Numbered from the stretch's first letter, positions 46,750 to 58,995 are shown. The stretch is 64,000 nucleotides of DNA from Scolanthus callimorphus (GCA_033964015.1 CM066912.1:22741073-22805072); one strand, 5' to 3'. The notes: generated from the sequence alone by a model not told the origin. Numbers and translations are program-made.

Positions 46750-48060
46750 TGGAAAATCACCATTACTTTTTCAATTCCTGCTGCATTAGTGTTTTATCTA
46801 AATAATGCAATACATTGCGTGCAAAGGAGAAAAAGGAAACTGGTTTTTATTTTAATAGAGGGATTATCATTAATATCAGATTGTTAAGCTTTGTCGTTTA
46901 AATTGGGTACTATTTTCATATTTCGTAACAGGGTGTATGTTGCCTGGATTTGAAACGAGGTAAATTAGTTTAGATTTCTTTAATCAAAAACTGCAAACAG
47001 AAGATAATATAAAGAAAAGAATGATATCGATCACTTCGCCCCAATGACAAGGATATTTCCTGCCACTACTAAAACATATCTGTTTTACAAACTCGTTCTT
47101 TCTCTTTTTTAACAACATATCTACGTGCGCGTTTCCTTACAATTCCGCAATATATGTTTAGATGCTTTGTCCAGTAAACATGTCCGCGTTTCGAAGATGC
47201 ATTTTTGTTGGCACACCTAGTGACGTCATATCTCAATTACCTTTGATGTCACCGAACATTCAATACCGATCGCACGAAGCTGGGGCCACCTGCGACAGAT
47301 GTGAACAGATTTCAAATCAAGTAAAGACGTCATGAAATGCCAGTTGAATGGCTTTCTTCTTTTCAATACATTTGTCTGGGTCACAGAATCGAGAGGTGAA
47401 CTATATTATCCTTTCAGACATTGAACGCTATGATATCGCTCTTGTTAGGCTGGAGCTAGACCAATCGAATGTTTGATTCAGCCATTGTGATTTTAATTCA
47501 ACAATTTCTTCATGAGCAAGTTTTCAGAAGCCATATAAATTTGGTCATATATTGAAATACATGTTCAGCGATGTTGAACGTTGTTCAATAGGTGTTATAT
47601 CGCTTTCTAAATCACTGAAAAAAAAGTAACCTTCAAAAGCGATAATTCACGAGATCATTATTGGGATGAGTACGTAAAGGACGATTTTTTCCTCCGTTTC
47701 ATTTCCCGTATTGTTAACGCCTCATCCCCTTTATTTTTTTAGACACATATCTTCGTTCCCTGCCATCAGAGGCCTCTTTCAGCCTTTGTATCCGCGGCTG
47801 ACGAGCAACCCAAATGCGTCGTCAATCTTTGACTCTACATGACTTTCCATCCTATGTGGCTATTTTGACCAAATTTGGTAGATAGGATGCCATCATAGCA
47901 AGACAGTGTTTATCACTTTCTGCGAATACGCGCGGGCTCCCTGTGGTTTGTCCCAGTCCTTACAGTGCCAGCAAAGCCATAAACGTGACAGCTAGAAACT
48001 GAAAGACTCTCACTGAAAGGCTGTACAGCCATCGATTTTTAGGTTTGACGGCACGCGAAT
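46750..48060. other. Stretch without a recognisable gene
   Basis: Nothing supported except a short segment near 47925-47955 resembling part of the 3760-3970 repeat. Confidence 0.45.
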
Positions 48061-48068
48061 TAGCTATC

Positions 48069-48287
48069 AGCAAATAAGTTACAGCCATTCTCAGTTACAC
48101 GCGGTCGCCGGGAAAAACGCAGGAAAAACGCTTGCTAGCGAAAACTCGTTTTTTGTCAAAGTTTCCATGGCAACGTACGTGCTTCGCCGGCTTGTCGCGC
48201 TCAGACAAAACAGAAAAACGAGTTTTCGCTTGCAAGCTTTTTTCCCGACGACGGCGTGTAACTGAGAATGGCTGTAACTTATTTGCT
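48069..48287. mobile_element. Foldback MITE
   Basis: AGCAAATAAGTTACAGCCAT followed by TCTCAGTTACACGC pairs with GCGTGTAACTGAGA followed by ATGGCTGTAACTTATTTGCT. Inner GCGAAAACTCGTTTTT / AAAAACGAGTTTTCGC pairs also. Confidence 0.88.
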
Positions 48288-48886
48288 ATAAAGTTGCCTA
48301 TTCAAACTCAATACGAAACCTCGTATCATCACTGATACAATGAATATGCTTTGAAATTCTTTTTTTTTTCTTTTGCTGTTTTTATGTTTGTAAACTGATC
48401 GGATTTTACCGTGTACAATAAAAGAAAACAAGTTATGATATTGTTGCGAAAAAAAAAAACGCGACCATTTTGTTATTAGCTTTGGAACCTAGGTAATAAA
48501 TTGAAAAATACACAGGGAGCCTGTAGATATCTCAAACTGAAGTATGGAGAAGTGGCACGTTTTTTGTTTCTGAGCTGATTATATTACGATATGCTGTTTA
48601 GAGCAACAGTACACACTCAAATCTCCGTCTTGATACGAATGATAATTACCGGAAGAATCCGGGAGGGCGGAAATACGTGTTGGACCGCCGCTCTGCGATG
48701 AGTTACTGCCGTGTTCTTTACCAGGATGTAAAACATGTCGGCAATGTTTGGCTAATTTAGTTTAGTCTATTTTTGGGTTAAATCACGTCAGCCGCCAACG
48801 TAGAAAACCTCTGTGTGTATGTAATCTCGACGTTCTATTTTGACATTAGGTGTTGTTTGTTGGTCTATTGAAACGTAATGTTTGAC

Positions 48887-49050
48887 CGACAATAGACCAG
48901 GTTCGAATTACGCTCCAATGCTCACAAGACAAAAGCTTCAAATCGAGGCTTTCTCCAAGTTCTAATATATTTACAGTAATTTCAGAAGAAAGCCTCGACT
49001 TGAGGTTATTGTTTGTAGGCATTGGAGCGTAATTCGAACATGGCCTATTG
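48887..49050. mobile_element. Foldback element
   Basis: GTTCGAATTACGCTCCAATG pairs with CATTGGAGCGTAATTCGAAC; outer CAATAGACCA / TGGCCTATTG and inner AAATCGAGGCTTTCT / AGAAAGCCTCGACTT also pair. Confidence 0.87.
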
Positions 49051-49059
49051 TGGTACACT

Positions 49060-51840
49060 AAGACCCCAAACTTAGTCTCGTTTTCACAAATGTCATTCAA
49101 TTCAACATAGGTAACAAATAAACAAAAAAGAATGAAAAGCATGACTGCAAAGATTTGATATCTTGCGTTTTATGAATATGTTAACTTGTTCCGACAAAAG
49201 TAAATTCTTTCTCTACATTGCGACAACCATTGTGTTTTTGAACCCTTTTCCACAAAAAAAAATGTTCGTATGCTGGTTACAAAAAAAGAGTGTATACTAT
49301 TTGAAAATGGACAGTTGACTGACTGGAGATAACATCTATTTAGCTATTTCCTATTTCACCCAGATGGCCCACTTCGATAGCTATTAGGCTCAACAACTTT
49401 GGTGAAACATGAAACATGTCGAAAAACTATCAACCGCTCGTCTTTTATGATACTGATTGTGTTTAATTAAGTATCGTCACGAACAAGATTGTGTATCGTC
49501 AAGGAAAAGCTTCATTTAATTTCTCTAAGACAAACTCTCGAGCAGTCTTACGAGTTTCGCTGTCAGAGAATGGAAGTACTACCTTGGTCTTTGGACGAAT
49601 TTCGGGGTATTACTAACAAAAGGAAAGAGAGGTGAGCTAAGGAGAAGGTTCTGAAGACATTCTAAGATTATAACAATGAAGAGTAATAGTTGTTTTTCTC
49701 TCAAGATCGAGTATGTCTTAGCGCTTAAGACACTTATAGTACTTAGGCATACGGTCCTTAAAGGGAAAACATAAAACGTTTTTACGTTTTTCTTTTTTCC
49801 TTTGAATGTGTGGAAAAAAATTGAATCACTCTTTTCCCTCAGTAAGCTATCCACAACATCTGTTTCTTGACTCTTATTGAAAACGCAAATATATACACGA
49901 TTCTTCAGACATTGCTATAACGTTTTAAAAATATAGCATGTTCGTTTTCTTTTTGAACTTTTTAACTATGTCAAAATCTCGTACCCCTATCGATATTTTG
50001 CCGCAGGCAAGAGCCAACATTGCATTTTTGAGATTTTTTCAGTGCCATAATTTTGTGTAACTTCACGCTTTTGACACTTGAAAGATATTTATGTCGATGA
50101 TATATTTTAGTTGCTCATGTTGCTTCATCATTAGAAATTTATACGTCTGGGAGTTGTATGCACTTGTATACCGCAAATTATCATAGAGATGTTCAAATGC
50201 GGTTTACAGATGTGGACATGTCTGTTCCCTAGATGCGGACTGCAGTGCGGGTTGTTAGATATATAATTAGCCCCCCCCCCCCCCCCCCCCACAGTTTGAC
50301 ACATTGGCAGCTAAAGTAATATAGATGTTAATACTATATTGTTCGTTTCACGAACATTTACAATTTACATAAAATGTTGCGAAATTGTTTCCTCTGGTCT
50401 TTATAACCTGAAAGTAGAACAGCAGGATGAAGGCATCATGCCAGGCTAGGCATGTAAAAGCTTTGATAAAGCCGAGGCTAAGATTGTTTTCCTAGGCTGC
50501 ACATATATTTACCCTCCAAATCAGCAGATCTCCAATTGAATCCTATGATATCTCTTTTTGTGTAAATTGAGGACGAGATATTATAGGATTCAAGTCTATT
50601 CAAAGCGTTCAGTCGGTAGATTCTGCCGAAAATAGCACTCAAAAAGGCAATATCGCACGAGTCGCGCATTTTGCGTGCCATTTTCTTAGCGGAATCTAGC
50701 CTCCTGAAGCTTTGAATAATCCTATAGAATCCAATCCATTCCAATTCCACGCGCTCTGATTGGCTCCCAAAACTCGGAATATCCGAGGACATTCACTGTT
50801 TTTGCGTCGCGCGCGAGCTTCGTTGTCAATCGCAACGTTTCTAGTTCACATTGACAATAATGTCATATTTTGTTACTGAAGCAACTAATACAAGTATTCC
50901 CCCTCATATGGTCGATCAACAGCCTCGGTATATATCCACCACCATCTCCCCTTCGGTGAATAGTTGTATATTATTTTGAAGTATGCATGCTTAGCGTAAA
51001 CTGAACAGAAAACTAAACACGTATTGACCAGCCCAAACCAGACCAACGCAACGATAACCATAGGGTTACCACAACTTTCAAACTACACTTTTAGGAGGAG
51101 TTTGCTCTTCATTTCATACCTATGTCCACGTTTTAGCACTTTGCGGATGCTTTATGCGTGCATTTATTATCAGTTCTGATAAGAACTGGTTACATGGGAG
51201 CACTTCTTTTGGGAAACACCATTAACAGAGAGCCCCATCTAAAAACAAAAAAGAAAAGGTAGCGAGAAAATATTGATTACCTTCGTGCACTGTATTTATG
51301 TTTATGGCTCAAGAGCCCATCGCAAGTTGAAAATGTTTGTTTATTGGGTGGAGCAGCTTGCCAAGAACCATTTTGTTTAACAGTAAGGACTTGCGCAGTA
51401 GACATGCGGGCCGCGATGTGGATCAGGAAACTTCGTGACTCGATCGATGCACGCTCCTTCAAAGCGCGCGTCAAAAAAGTATAAAACAAGAGACTTTCAC
51501 TTGTTTCTGGTGGTTCTTATTATCTCGGGTCAGTTCCGATGGCAGTAAACCCAATGGCGGATCCAGAATTTTACTAAGGGGGTTCCGTTTCTTATTCAAT
51601 CCTTCGAAGACTGACAGTAGGGCAGTTTATTATGGAAAGGTCTCACGCGAGCTGTTCCGTCGAGCCCTTTGGACCTCCCTGGATCCGCAACTACAACTTG
51701 AGGCTACCTGGTGTCTATTGCAGGCTCTTTGGTGGCAAACAAAAAACTTCCTGCACAAGCGATCTTTCCAAAAAACAGCAAGCTCTGAATAATGTTTCGG
51801 CGATCTAACGTGGGGGAAAAGCGAGAAAGATTTCTGGAAT
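49060..51840. other. Long stretch without a recognisable gene
   Basis: Holds a C tract at 50272-50290 and a hairpin at 50536-50592. The open frame at about 51528-51792 (plus) has no motif and contains a common MITE-like phrase (TGGCGGATCCAGAATTTTA), so it is not called. Confidence 0.4.
50536..50592. repeat. Hairpin
   Basis: TTGAATCCTATGATATCTC pairs with GAGATATTATAGGATTCAA around a loop of about 20 bases. Confidence 0.8.
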
Positions 51841-51850
51841 TCCAAGAATA

Positions 51851-52113
51851 TATACCGTTTCCGGGATACGTTGTCACTGGAAAAAAGCACCAAACCTTGG
51901 TGCGCTAGGGAGTATGGGTAAAGATTTATTTGAATTTCTGTAAAATATTAGAAACAAACATGCTTAGAAATGTGCTAAATTTAATGATTTTACCTGTGGT
52001 TGCGATAACTGTCTCAATTCAGATCAAACAGTAGCAGTTTAGATGCCCCCATTATCCTTTGCGCTTCAAGCTTATAGGCTTTTTGGGTGACAACGTTTCC
52101 CGGAAACGGTATA
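51851..52113. mobile_element. TIR element, about 27 bp TIRs
   Basis: TATACCGTTTCCGGGATACG followed by TTGTCAC at the left is inverted at the right (GTGACAA then CGTTTCCCGGAAACGGTATA). Confidence 0.8.
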
Positions 52114-52267
52114 TGACAATATAGTTGATGTTCGCGGGCGTAAACATGTTTTGGACCCGACTCAGGCTCATTTCATTTTAGCCCGAGCGTTACAGCTATT
52201 ATTATAACTTTGGACAGCATAATTTTTGGCGACCATCATATAGTAGCGACCTCAGGGGGTCTAATAA

Positions 52268-52590
52268 ATTTTAGTATCACCAAACTAGTGGACTATTGCC
52301 AATGCTGCATTCTGATTGGCTACGCTACTAGGGGACTATTATCAATAGACCTCTAGTAGCGAAAGCGCCGATTTTGAACACGAAAAGAATGGCGGCCGCT
52401 TCTCGTTTTGTCGACGTTTCTGGGTGATTTTTTAACACAATGTTTCACTTTTTTTGTCCAACTAGCTGGGTGATACTAAAACAATTAGACCTCTCGCCCT
52501 CAAGGGCCACGGGTCAATAACCCATTCGGCCTGCAGCCTCATGGGCTATTGGCCCGTAGCCCTAGTTTCGGGCTCGAGGTCTAATTGTCA
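52268..52590. mobile_element. Palindrome-rich element, family with 62795-63121
   Basis: Both copies have TTTAGTAT, then (C)CAA(C)TAGTGG or CTAATGG, GCATTCTGATTGGCT, a central part with an ATGGCGG, then TACTAAAACAATTAGACCTC, CATTCGGCCT and GAGGTCTAATTGT. Confidence 0.78.
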
Positions 52591-52699
52591 AAGAAAGAAC
52601 CCGCCAAATGTAATAAGCCACAATGCTCGCCAAAGGTATTATACGTAATGATCGGCAGCAACTTTACTAACTTCCATATACATTTTATTTAAAAGAACG

Positions 52700-52765
52700 A
52701 CTTTCTTCATATGTTGCTGTTGTTGTTGCTGCTATTGTTGTTGTTGATGTTGTTGATTATGATGC
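52700..52765. repeat. GTT/GCT trinucleotide microsatellite
   Basis: Imperfect runs of TTG and TGC triplets just upstream of the first GPCR coding exon. Confidence 0.85.
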
Positions 52766-52837
52766 TGATTTGGCACCAACGTGAAAACCAATAAAGGCCA
52801 GTACACACTAATCGCTTTCTTCCCTCTCCTTCCAGAA

Positions 52838-53031
52838 ATGGCATTCAACAACTCTACCAACGCCACCTTGCTTGGTAGACTTCAACCTCGATCAGGTGCT
52901 TGCCGCATGCAAAGTGCTGATTTGAACACGAGAATTGGTTTGACAGTTGCGCATGTGCTGGTGTTTCCTGATCGCAGTAATGGCGAATTCCCTTGTTATA
53001 CACGTTGTTAGGACAAGGAAAAAAATGAAAG
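52838..53031 (+). CDS. GPCR coding exon 1: N-terminus and TM1
   Basis: Acceptor TCTCCTTCCAG just before ATG; donor GTACTG. Residues 1-43 read in one frame to VAHVLVF, then LIAVMANSLVIHVV reads in the next frame. Confidence 0.8.
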
Positions 53032-55891
53032 GTACTGACCATTATTTAGTTTTTTTTTGGCATTATTTTGTAATGATTATAATCGCCTGTTTACACGCTG
53101 CAACTTTGGTTGTGCGATATTCCTGATCTCGCCAAACAAATTGACAAAGTTTTCATTCCAAAATCGCAGGCTGTCCAAACGGCGCATCTGACCACCGTAA
53201 AGCATTGCAGTGTGTAAATGGGCCATAACTACTAATGCGAGCACATTATTACGAAGTCGCAATGCATAGTACCACTAAGTTAATACTTATGATCTCCTAT
53301 TATTTCGGGATAAGAGAAATATCCAATCTTACAAGTTATATGGAGAAGTGTATTTCGGTTTCAGAATTAAGTGAATTGCTTCTTTCTCTTCTCCAGTTTC
53401 ATTCAACTTCCTGGTTGTAAACATGGCAATAGCCGACATGACAGACGCTTTGTTTGCTATCCCGTTGAACATCGCCTTCCTCTTCGCTGAGCACCAGTGG
53501 TTTCCAGGCCAATTCGGCACATTCCTCTGCAAGTTTACCCATATGATTATCCTGGTAGCAATACTGGTCTCCATAGCAACGCTGTCAGTCATAACAGTAG
53601 AGCGTTACTTAGCAACGACTCAAGTCCTGAAGCGCCCACTGTCGTTGACGGCTGTCAAACGCCTTATCGTTCTTATATGGTTCGTTGCGGCGATGCTGGC
53701 TATTAATGAAGCCGTGAAGAACCACGTGCTCCCATATAATGGCAACAAATGGTATTGTGGGCAGATATACACAGCAGGATGGCAGAAGAGGTTCATTATT
53801 GAGTATATCATCAAGTTCATGATCACATACGCGGTACCCCTGTGGATTATGGCGATTCTATACTCTATCATTATATGTTTGTTGTGGAAGAGAAAGGGCG
53901 TTGGTAAGTTCGTATACCACTTGAATACTAGGGAGGGATCATTTACCAAGGAGGCGGGAGGTCATGGCGACGTCGCCTGCTCCTCCGTCCTTTCTTTCTT
54001 CTCCTCCGCAGAACCACCACCTGCTCCTCCTTTTTGTTATCTCCTCCTTCCACAACCACTTCCCCTTCCTCCTCCTCCACCACAAACATTATCCGTCTCC
54101 TCTTCCTCTTGATCCCCATCTTCTCCATCGCCTCCACAACCACGGTTTTGGCCAAGTCAACTATCATCAGTAAAAAGTAAAGTAAGGCGATTGTTTTAAA
54201 TAGCGCTTGATCGAAGGGTTCTAAGAACTCTAAAATGAATGATATTCCTCATCTTATAAACGGCGGACTGGTTGATGCTTAGCAGTCGATGAGTATGTGT
54301 TAGTAACTGTAAGCACTGTCACTGAGGATGTGTCGTCTTCGCGTTCTCGTGGTTCCATGATGCCCTGTTGTTCCGACCGAGTTCAAACGCACGACCTCCA
54401 GCAAATCAAACCACCCCATTCACCACGCAAATTATCGCAAACCTGATCACTTTTGCTGTCAATGTCAAGGCCATTACAATAATGGACCCTGATTGCTTTG
54501 CTTGCGCTATTTCCTCTTTCCAGTACTGCCTCTCCCCAAAAATGGCGAACACGATTCGTTCATTATAGTCTTTTTGTTTAGGCGAGCACATCGACGAGAA
54601 CGATCGCAAAATCCAACAACAAAGACGGAGTGTGATTCAGAAGCTTGTTATTATCGTGTCTCTGTTCGCAGTATGTTGGCTTCCCGTACATGTGAACCAC
54701 TTTCTTGGAACCTTTGATCGCGAGGTAAGACTGTAAGGCCAATATATTGCATATTGATCGTGTGTGGTCTTATGGTATTTATGGTGATCATATGATCATC
54801 ATATAATTCGTTATACGAATAAAATTGTCATTAGAGTTTCTGACCACTTCCATCTCACTCTCGTCATCGTTATCGACTGTGTTCGTGCGTTCCGGATCGG
54901 ATGTTCAAAGAGTTTTGGTAAATTTTAGGTCACTCAGCGGCCCTTGAACCTTCAATGAACGGTTTTCTCAGGTATTCGCGCCAACAAGCTCAGCTTCCGA
55001 ACCGCAAACAAGATAATCAGCCGTTGTGATAGCGTTTGTGCTGGTGCAATCACTTAGAACCATTTAGAATAACATTGGCTGATTCCTTGTTGACCGGTCC
55101 TAAAACCGAACTTGTTGCGCACCAATACCGGCTTTCTAGGTGGCATTTCATTTTTCCTGAGCTAGCGTATTCATTGCTGCGCGCCTGCTAAATTCAATGT
55201 TGCGATAGGCGATTGGTGATTTTTAGCTCTCAATCAAACCAAAACGTTGGATCCGGTAACCTCCCTTGCCTTGGTCGACATTGATTGCAAAACCAATCAA
55301 AATTATTTTAAGCTATTCTTTGACTTCTTTTGCCTAGAATGATCAAATTTCTGGCTCAAGAAAATTGATATAACAATTCCCTTGCTGAGAATCGTTTTGA
55401 GGTCGATAGCAATGCATACAGTGGTAAGGCTTGCAAAGCGCATTATCATCAAGGATCGAGGTCTTGCCTCTTCTTTCTTTCCACGAATAGATTGATCACT
55501 TGTTTCCCCGCGCAGTCACTTCTGGCTTTTTAATTAACGGAATGAGCCTTTCTTCTTTGGGAAACATAGCTTAAGAAACTGCTAACCTGATATTAAGCTC
55601 CTGAAGGTTGTGGATCATCATAACACCTATTTTTGTTTCCATTTATAGGTGTACAGTTGCCTTCCTCAGTGGGTCGTTCTCAGCTTCTTCTGGCTCGCGC
55701 ATGCCAACAGTGCCATAAATCCGCTGATTTATCTGATGCTTACCAAGCAATCGCGGGCGCTCTTCAAGAACAGCATAACCGCGGGCAGAAGTAATTCAGA
55801 TTCCAAAAATCGCACCAGGAAAACAACGTTTCTTGTTTCGTGGAAACGAGGTTCCAAGAAAACACGCTCGTACAGTAAAGACATTGCTTAG
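52838..55891 (+). CDS. Class A (rhodopsin-like) GPCR, peptide-receptor type; TM1 frameshift
   Basis: Coding exons are 52838-53031, 53397-53903, 54582-54724 and 55649-55891, with intron phases 1, 1 and 0, all GT-AG. One extra base at 52967/52968 breaks the frame inside TM1; without it the sum is 361 codons plus stop, a normal class A length. All hallmarks are present: Asn50 in TM1 (MANSLVI), Asp78 in TM2 (AIAD), Cys109 and Cys185 for the extracellular disulfide, ERY at 133-135, Trp159, Pro212, CWLP at 265-268 and NSAINPLIY at 301-309, then a basic Ser-rich tail. The N-terminus has three N-glycosylation sequons (residues 4-10). The pattern suits plasma-membrane neuropeptide receptors (NPY, NPFF or tachykinin-like group). 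The ligand cannot be told, and cnidarians have many such orphans. ATG 52838 lies 3 bases after a strong acceptor, so a 5' untranslated exon lies upstream. Confidence 0.88.
53397..53903 (+). CDS. GPCR coding exon 2: TM2 to TM5
   Basis: Acceptor TTCTCTTCTCCAG, donor GTAAGT. Contains NFLVVNMAIADMTDALF, FLCKFTHM, VITVERYLATT, WYCGQIY and ITYAVPLWIMAILYSI. Confidence 0.93.
53975..54130 (+). other. Pyrimidine-rich tract in GPCR intron 2
   Basis: Dense TCCTCC/CTTCC runs. Reading through the donor at 53904 gives a Pro/Ser-rich open frame that is a composition artefact. Confidence 0.7.
54582..54724 (+). CDS. GPCR coding exon 3: ICL3 end and TM6
   Basis: Acceptor TTTTTGTTTAG, donor GTAAGA. Basic Gln/Arg-rich lead (QQQRRSVIQK), then LVIIVSLFAVCWLPVHVNHF. 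Confidence 0.92.
55165..55428. mobile_element. TIR MITE in GPCR intron 3, inverted relative of 38418-38698
   Basis: Shares GAGGTCG(C)RTAGCAATGCATACAGTGGTA at the right, and CAATGTTGCGATAGGCGATTGG plus CCAAAACGTTGGAT inside. Confidence 0.78.
55649..55891 (+). CDS. GPCR coding exon 4: TM7 and cytoplasmic tail
   Basis: Acceptor CCATTTATAG, phase 0. Contains WLAHANSAINPLIYLML, a short helix-8-like QSRALFKNS and a basic Ser/Lys-rich tail to the stop. Confidence 0.93.
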   Translation: MYSCLPQWVVLSFFWLAHANSAINPLIYLMLTKQSRALFKNSITAGRSNSDSKNRTRKTTFLVSWKRGSKKTRSYSKDIA

Positions 55892-55954
55892 TAAGGAAGA
55901 CTATTATATCATATAGAAAGCGCACGCGCGCTCTTAATGATCAACTACCTTACT

Positions 55955-56140
55955 CGTACCCAGAGATCTCCGGCTCGCGTTCTCGCGCGGGAGGCTCTGG
56001 GGACATCCATTTGAGGGCCTTTGCTGATTGGCTGATTTCAAATGCTAGGGCATGCGCAGAAAGCTATTTCTGCGGCAATGGCTGTTGCCGGAGCCTCCCC
56101 CGCGAGGTGACGAGCCGTATAGCTCTGGGTGCGAGAATGA
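55955..56140. mobile_element. Palindromic MITE
   Basis: CTCGTACCCAGAGATCTCCGG at the left pairs loosely with TATAGCTCTGGGTGCGAGAA at the right. GGGAGGCTCTGG / CCGGAGCCTCCC form the inner arms. Confidence 0.78.
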
Positions 56141-56465
56141 TCAACTAATGGGATTCAAAGAAGGCAGGATCCCCGAAAATCACAGCCATTTTTCGGTCAA
56201 TAATCGCGACGTGATATTTTCAATACATTTGTATCTTAAGGGTCCTGTGTCCAAGGTTATGTGGCCATGGTTTCAAAAGTTAAAATGAATCTGCAGAAGA
56301 CGCAGTTATGGGTCAGGTTTAACAGATACATCCATGGATGATAGAAATACTATCATGGACACTGAGTTGTAAATTGAGCAGGCCAAGGTGTGTTATACTG
56401 TATACTAAACTGCTTGCAGCCCCTTATTTGGCGAGAGTTTGCAAAACAAGAGAAAAGTATTTGTT

Positions 56466-56588
56466 ACGCGCGCTTTTGTCTACAGTCTACAAGTGTCTTG
56501 TTTGAGTCTCGAGTTTACAGTCACGCTCAGCGCAGCACGTGGAAACTCGAAATCCAAAAAAGGCGGGTAGGTGAATAAAGCGCGCTTA
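56466..56588. mobile_element. Small foldback element, copy 1
   Basis: ACGCGCGCTTTTGTC pairs loosely with GGTGAATAAAGCGCGC; GTGTCTTGTTTGAGTCTCGAG resembles 56825-56843 of copy 2. Confidence 0.55.
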
Positions 56589-56796
56589 GAGGAAATACTC
56601 ATTTCCCTTGTATTTATGGACGTTTGCCAATAAGGCTAAGGACTGCAAGCAGTCGAGTTTTAAGTCGGGTTCACACTGCCAAAGTTGACACGCATCCGTG
56701 GCAGCTTAAAAGGCGACACTGGAAATAGCGTGATTGAAAATCCCGCACTGATGAATGAGCTATGGCGCAGACTGAAAATAGGAATATATTTGCTAA

Positions 56797-56928
56797 GCAC
56801 GCTTTTTTTTTCACCTACGCGCGCGCCATGTCTGAGTCTCGAGTAAGGCGGCGAGTCCTTCGTGGGCACTGAGCGTGACTGGACGCCAAAACAAGGAGCG
56901 TAGGTGAAAAAAGGAAGCGCGTAAAAAC
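56797..56928. mobile_element. Small foldback element, copy 2
   Basis: GCACGCTTTTTTTTTCACCT followed by ACGC pairs with GCGTAGGTGAAAAAAGGAAG followed by CGCG. TGAGTCTCGAGTA is shared with copy 1. Confidence 0.65.
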
Positions 56929-57119
56929 GGCGTTTCTCTAGTACAGATGATCGCCAACCATGAGATTGCATGAGACTACAAGAAATTTCAGACGGCGTGG
57001 TCTCGCGATGTGCGCGTCATAGAGACACCAACGATGATGCCAAGCTTTAAAAAAACATAAACCTGGGACTGGGAGCTCCGCTTTTAGGCAGTGCCTAAAT
57101 CTATATAAAAGTGCGCACA

Positions 57120-58130
57120 CTGAAATGACCAAATATGGGCACGATGATATAGGCACAATAAGCGTTACAAAAGCACTGTACTTAGAATTTTGCTCATAAG
57201 TATGAACACATATTTTAAGTGCTGAGTATGTATAAAGTCGATGTATATGTATGTAGTAAAAATATCTATGTAAATCCATGAAGGAGGACGGGTGTAGTGT
57301 CAGCAACTGTTATTTGGGGCCTCCCCGAAAATTCCACAAATGCCCGTGTACTGTGTATGATTAAGGGTTGTACAACGAATGCAAGCGCACGACCCAAGCT
57401 CAGGACAATTGTTGTAAATCTCAGCGAAAAGTGTAAGATTTAAAACCAACATCAAGTAGTTTGCTTCCGCTTACGTTCGCTTGACGCACGCTCCAGTCAA
57501 AGCACCAGAGATTGTAACGTCATGATTGTCTTGCGTTTACGTCTGCACTAATGCGTGCATCATTTACACGTACCTTCACCTTGCGTCTTGCGCTTGCGTC
57601 TTGGAGCTTGCGTTCGTTTGTAAACCCGAACTACTAGAGTGCAACCTTGCTTCTGTCACTGTTCGTGAGCTGTTCGTTACTATATCTGTTTTCTGACATA
57701 CGAACGTCATAAGCAACTGCAAAAATGAAACTCCTGCTCTCTGACTTTTAACGTGGCTCGCACCATATTCTCATAAAAACGTGACCCCAAACAAAGATCT
57801 GTGTTGGTAGCCTTTTAGGACATAATATCTATACATCTTGTATCCTCTAGACTGAGTTCCCGTTCTCTTAAAAAAAAAACAATTTTCTTGTGGGAGAAGT
57901 TTTCATGAGAATTAGGCGTGGGACACCTTAATCTTCATGGATTGGGTCAGGAAGTCTATTTTCGAGATATATATACAAATTGATCAAGTATGCAAAAAAT
58001 TAGAAATTAGAAATTAGAAATTAGAATTAGAAATAAAGCATAGTAGTAAGAGAACCGTTTTTTTTTTGTCTTGGATATTGAACAGATGGCAGAAAGGACA
58101 AAACAGACGGATTTGCCAACGTTTGAAGCT
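57120..58130. other. Stretch without a recognisable gene
   Basis: Contains TTGCGTYTT(G/A)CG-type words at 57530-57615 and a TTAGAAA tandem at 57998-58035. Nothing else is supported. Confidence 0.5.
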
Positions 58131-58136
58131 TTTACT

Positions 58137-58276
58137 TCAGCTCTCTTCTCTTGGATATTGAAACATAAGCTTCCCAGCTAGCTGGTCGCACACGTTAATT
58201 GTTGAGATGGGAAACTGCTGGATGCGAGGTGGCGCAAGCCAATTGAATAACGCCTGGTACTCTCCTGATGAATTTG
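58137..58276 (-). CDS. Orphan terminal exon, unrecognised protein
   Basis: On the minus strand a strong acceptor (CTTATTTTTTTGTTCTAG) opens a 140-base frame in phase 1 that reads SSGEYQALFNWLAPPRIQQF, then INVCDQLAGKLMFQYPREES and TGA. Composition and splice site look genuine. No upstream partner ending in phase 1 was found up to the 59.0 kb SINE, so the rest of the gene is missing, distant or lost. No family is recognised. Confidence 0.45.
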
Positions 58277-58734
58277 CTAGAACAAAAAAATAAGAATATT
58301 TCGCCCAAAACGGTCTACTTTGAATGCGCGCCAAAACCATTTTTTTTTCCTTACAGTTTTAAAATACTAATATAAGGCCATCAATTGTTCTAACGCTGAA
58401 TGCAGGCTACCTTGATCATAAGATGTTCTTAAAATATACTAACCCAGAACGTCCTTATAAATGGTGGTTCTTATAAAAAAGTAGTGTGGTATTTTACAGA
58501 TAACTTATATATGATCTCAGGAAAAGGATCTAATTTCCCGGCCGTTAAGGTTACGGGGGTTACGTAAGACCGTCTGGTCATGAGCGATAAAAGTAAAGTA
58601 GCTGTGCTTATATAACGTTTATTCCCAAGCTCTAAGCGATTTACATTTTGGATAACTCATCCTATAGAAATCAAGAAAGTATCGCCAAAAGCTGTCGTTT
58701 TGCCGACGTTGCAAAACTTCCTTATTAGTAAATT

Positions 58735-58930
58735 CCCCTTACCTTATTTGGAAGGACTGTAAGTACTTTTCCTCATATCTTAGCGAAAAAAGCAGGAAAA
58801 TTTACCAAAACTTGCAGATACTCGAGAAACATCGATCTCTTTGGTCGCCATTTTGTTTTGCCCCCCGCTGAGGGGCCTGAGACACGTCTTGATCACCACA
58901 TGGAGCCCGCGCGGATTTGCATTAAAAACG
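58735..58930. repeat. Inverted copy of the 3760-3970 repeat
   Basis: CCCCTTACCTTATTTGGAAG followed by GACTGTAAGTA, and CCAAAACTTGCAGATACTCG followed by AGAAACAT, match the reverse complement of 3850-3945. Confidence 0.75.
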
Positions 58931-58995
58931 ACAACACTTTCTTGATATGCAACTTCATAAACATGAGTTTGTTAGTATGGTGATTTCTGTGACAC

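Noticed and set aside
51528..51792. About 88-codon open plus frame
   Set aside because: It includes a phrase typical of dispersed MITE ends; no acceptor, ATG or motif.
53904..54112. Extension of the GPCR frame into a Pro/Ser-rich tail
   Set aside because: It reads through a strong GTAAGT donor into a pyrimidine-rich intron. TM6 and TM7 are found in proper exons further on.
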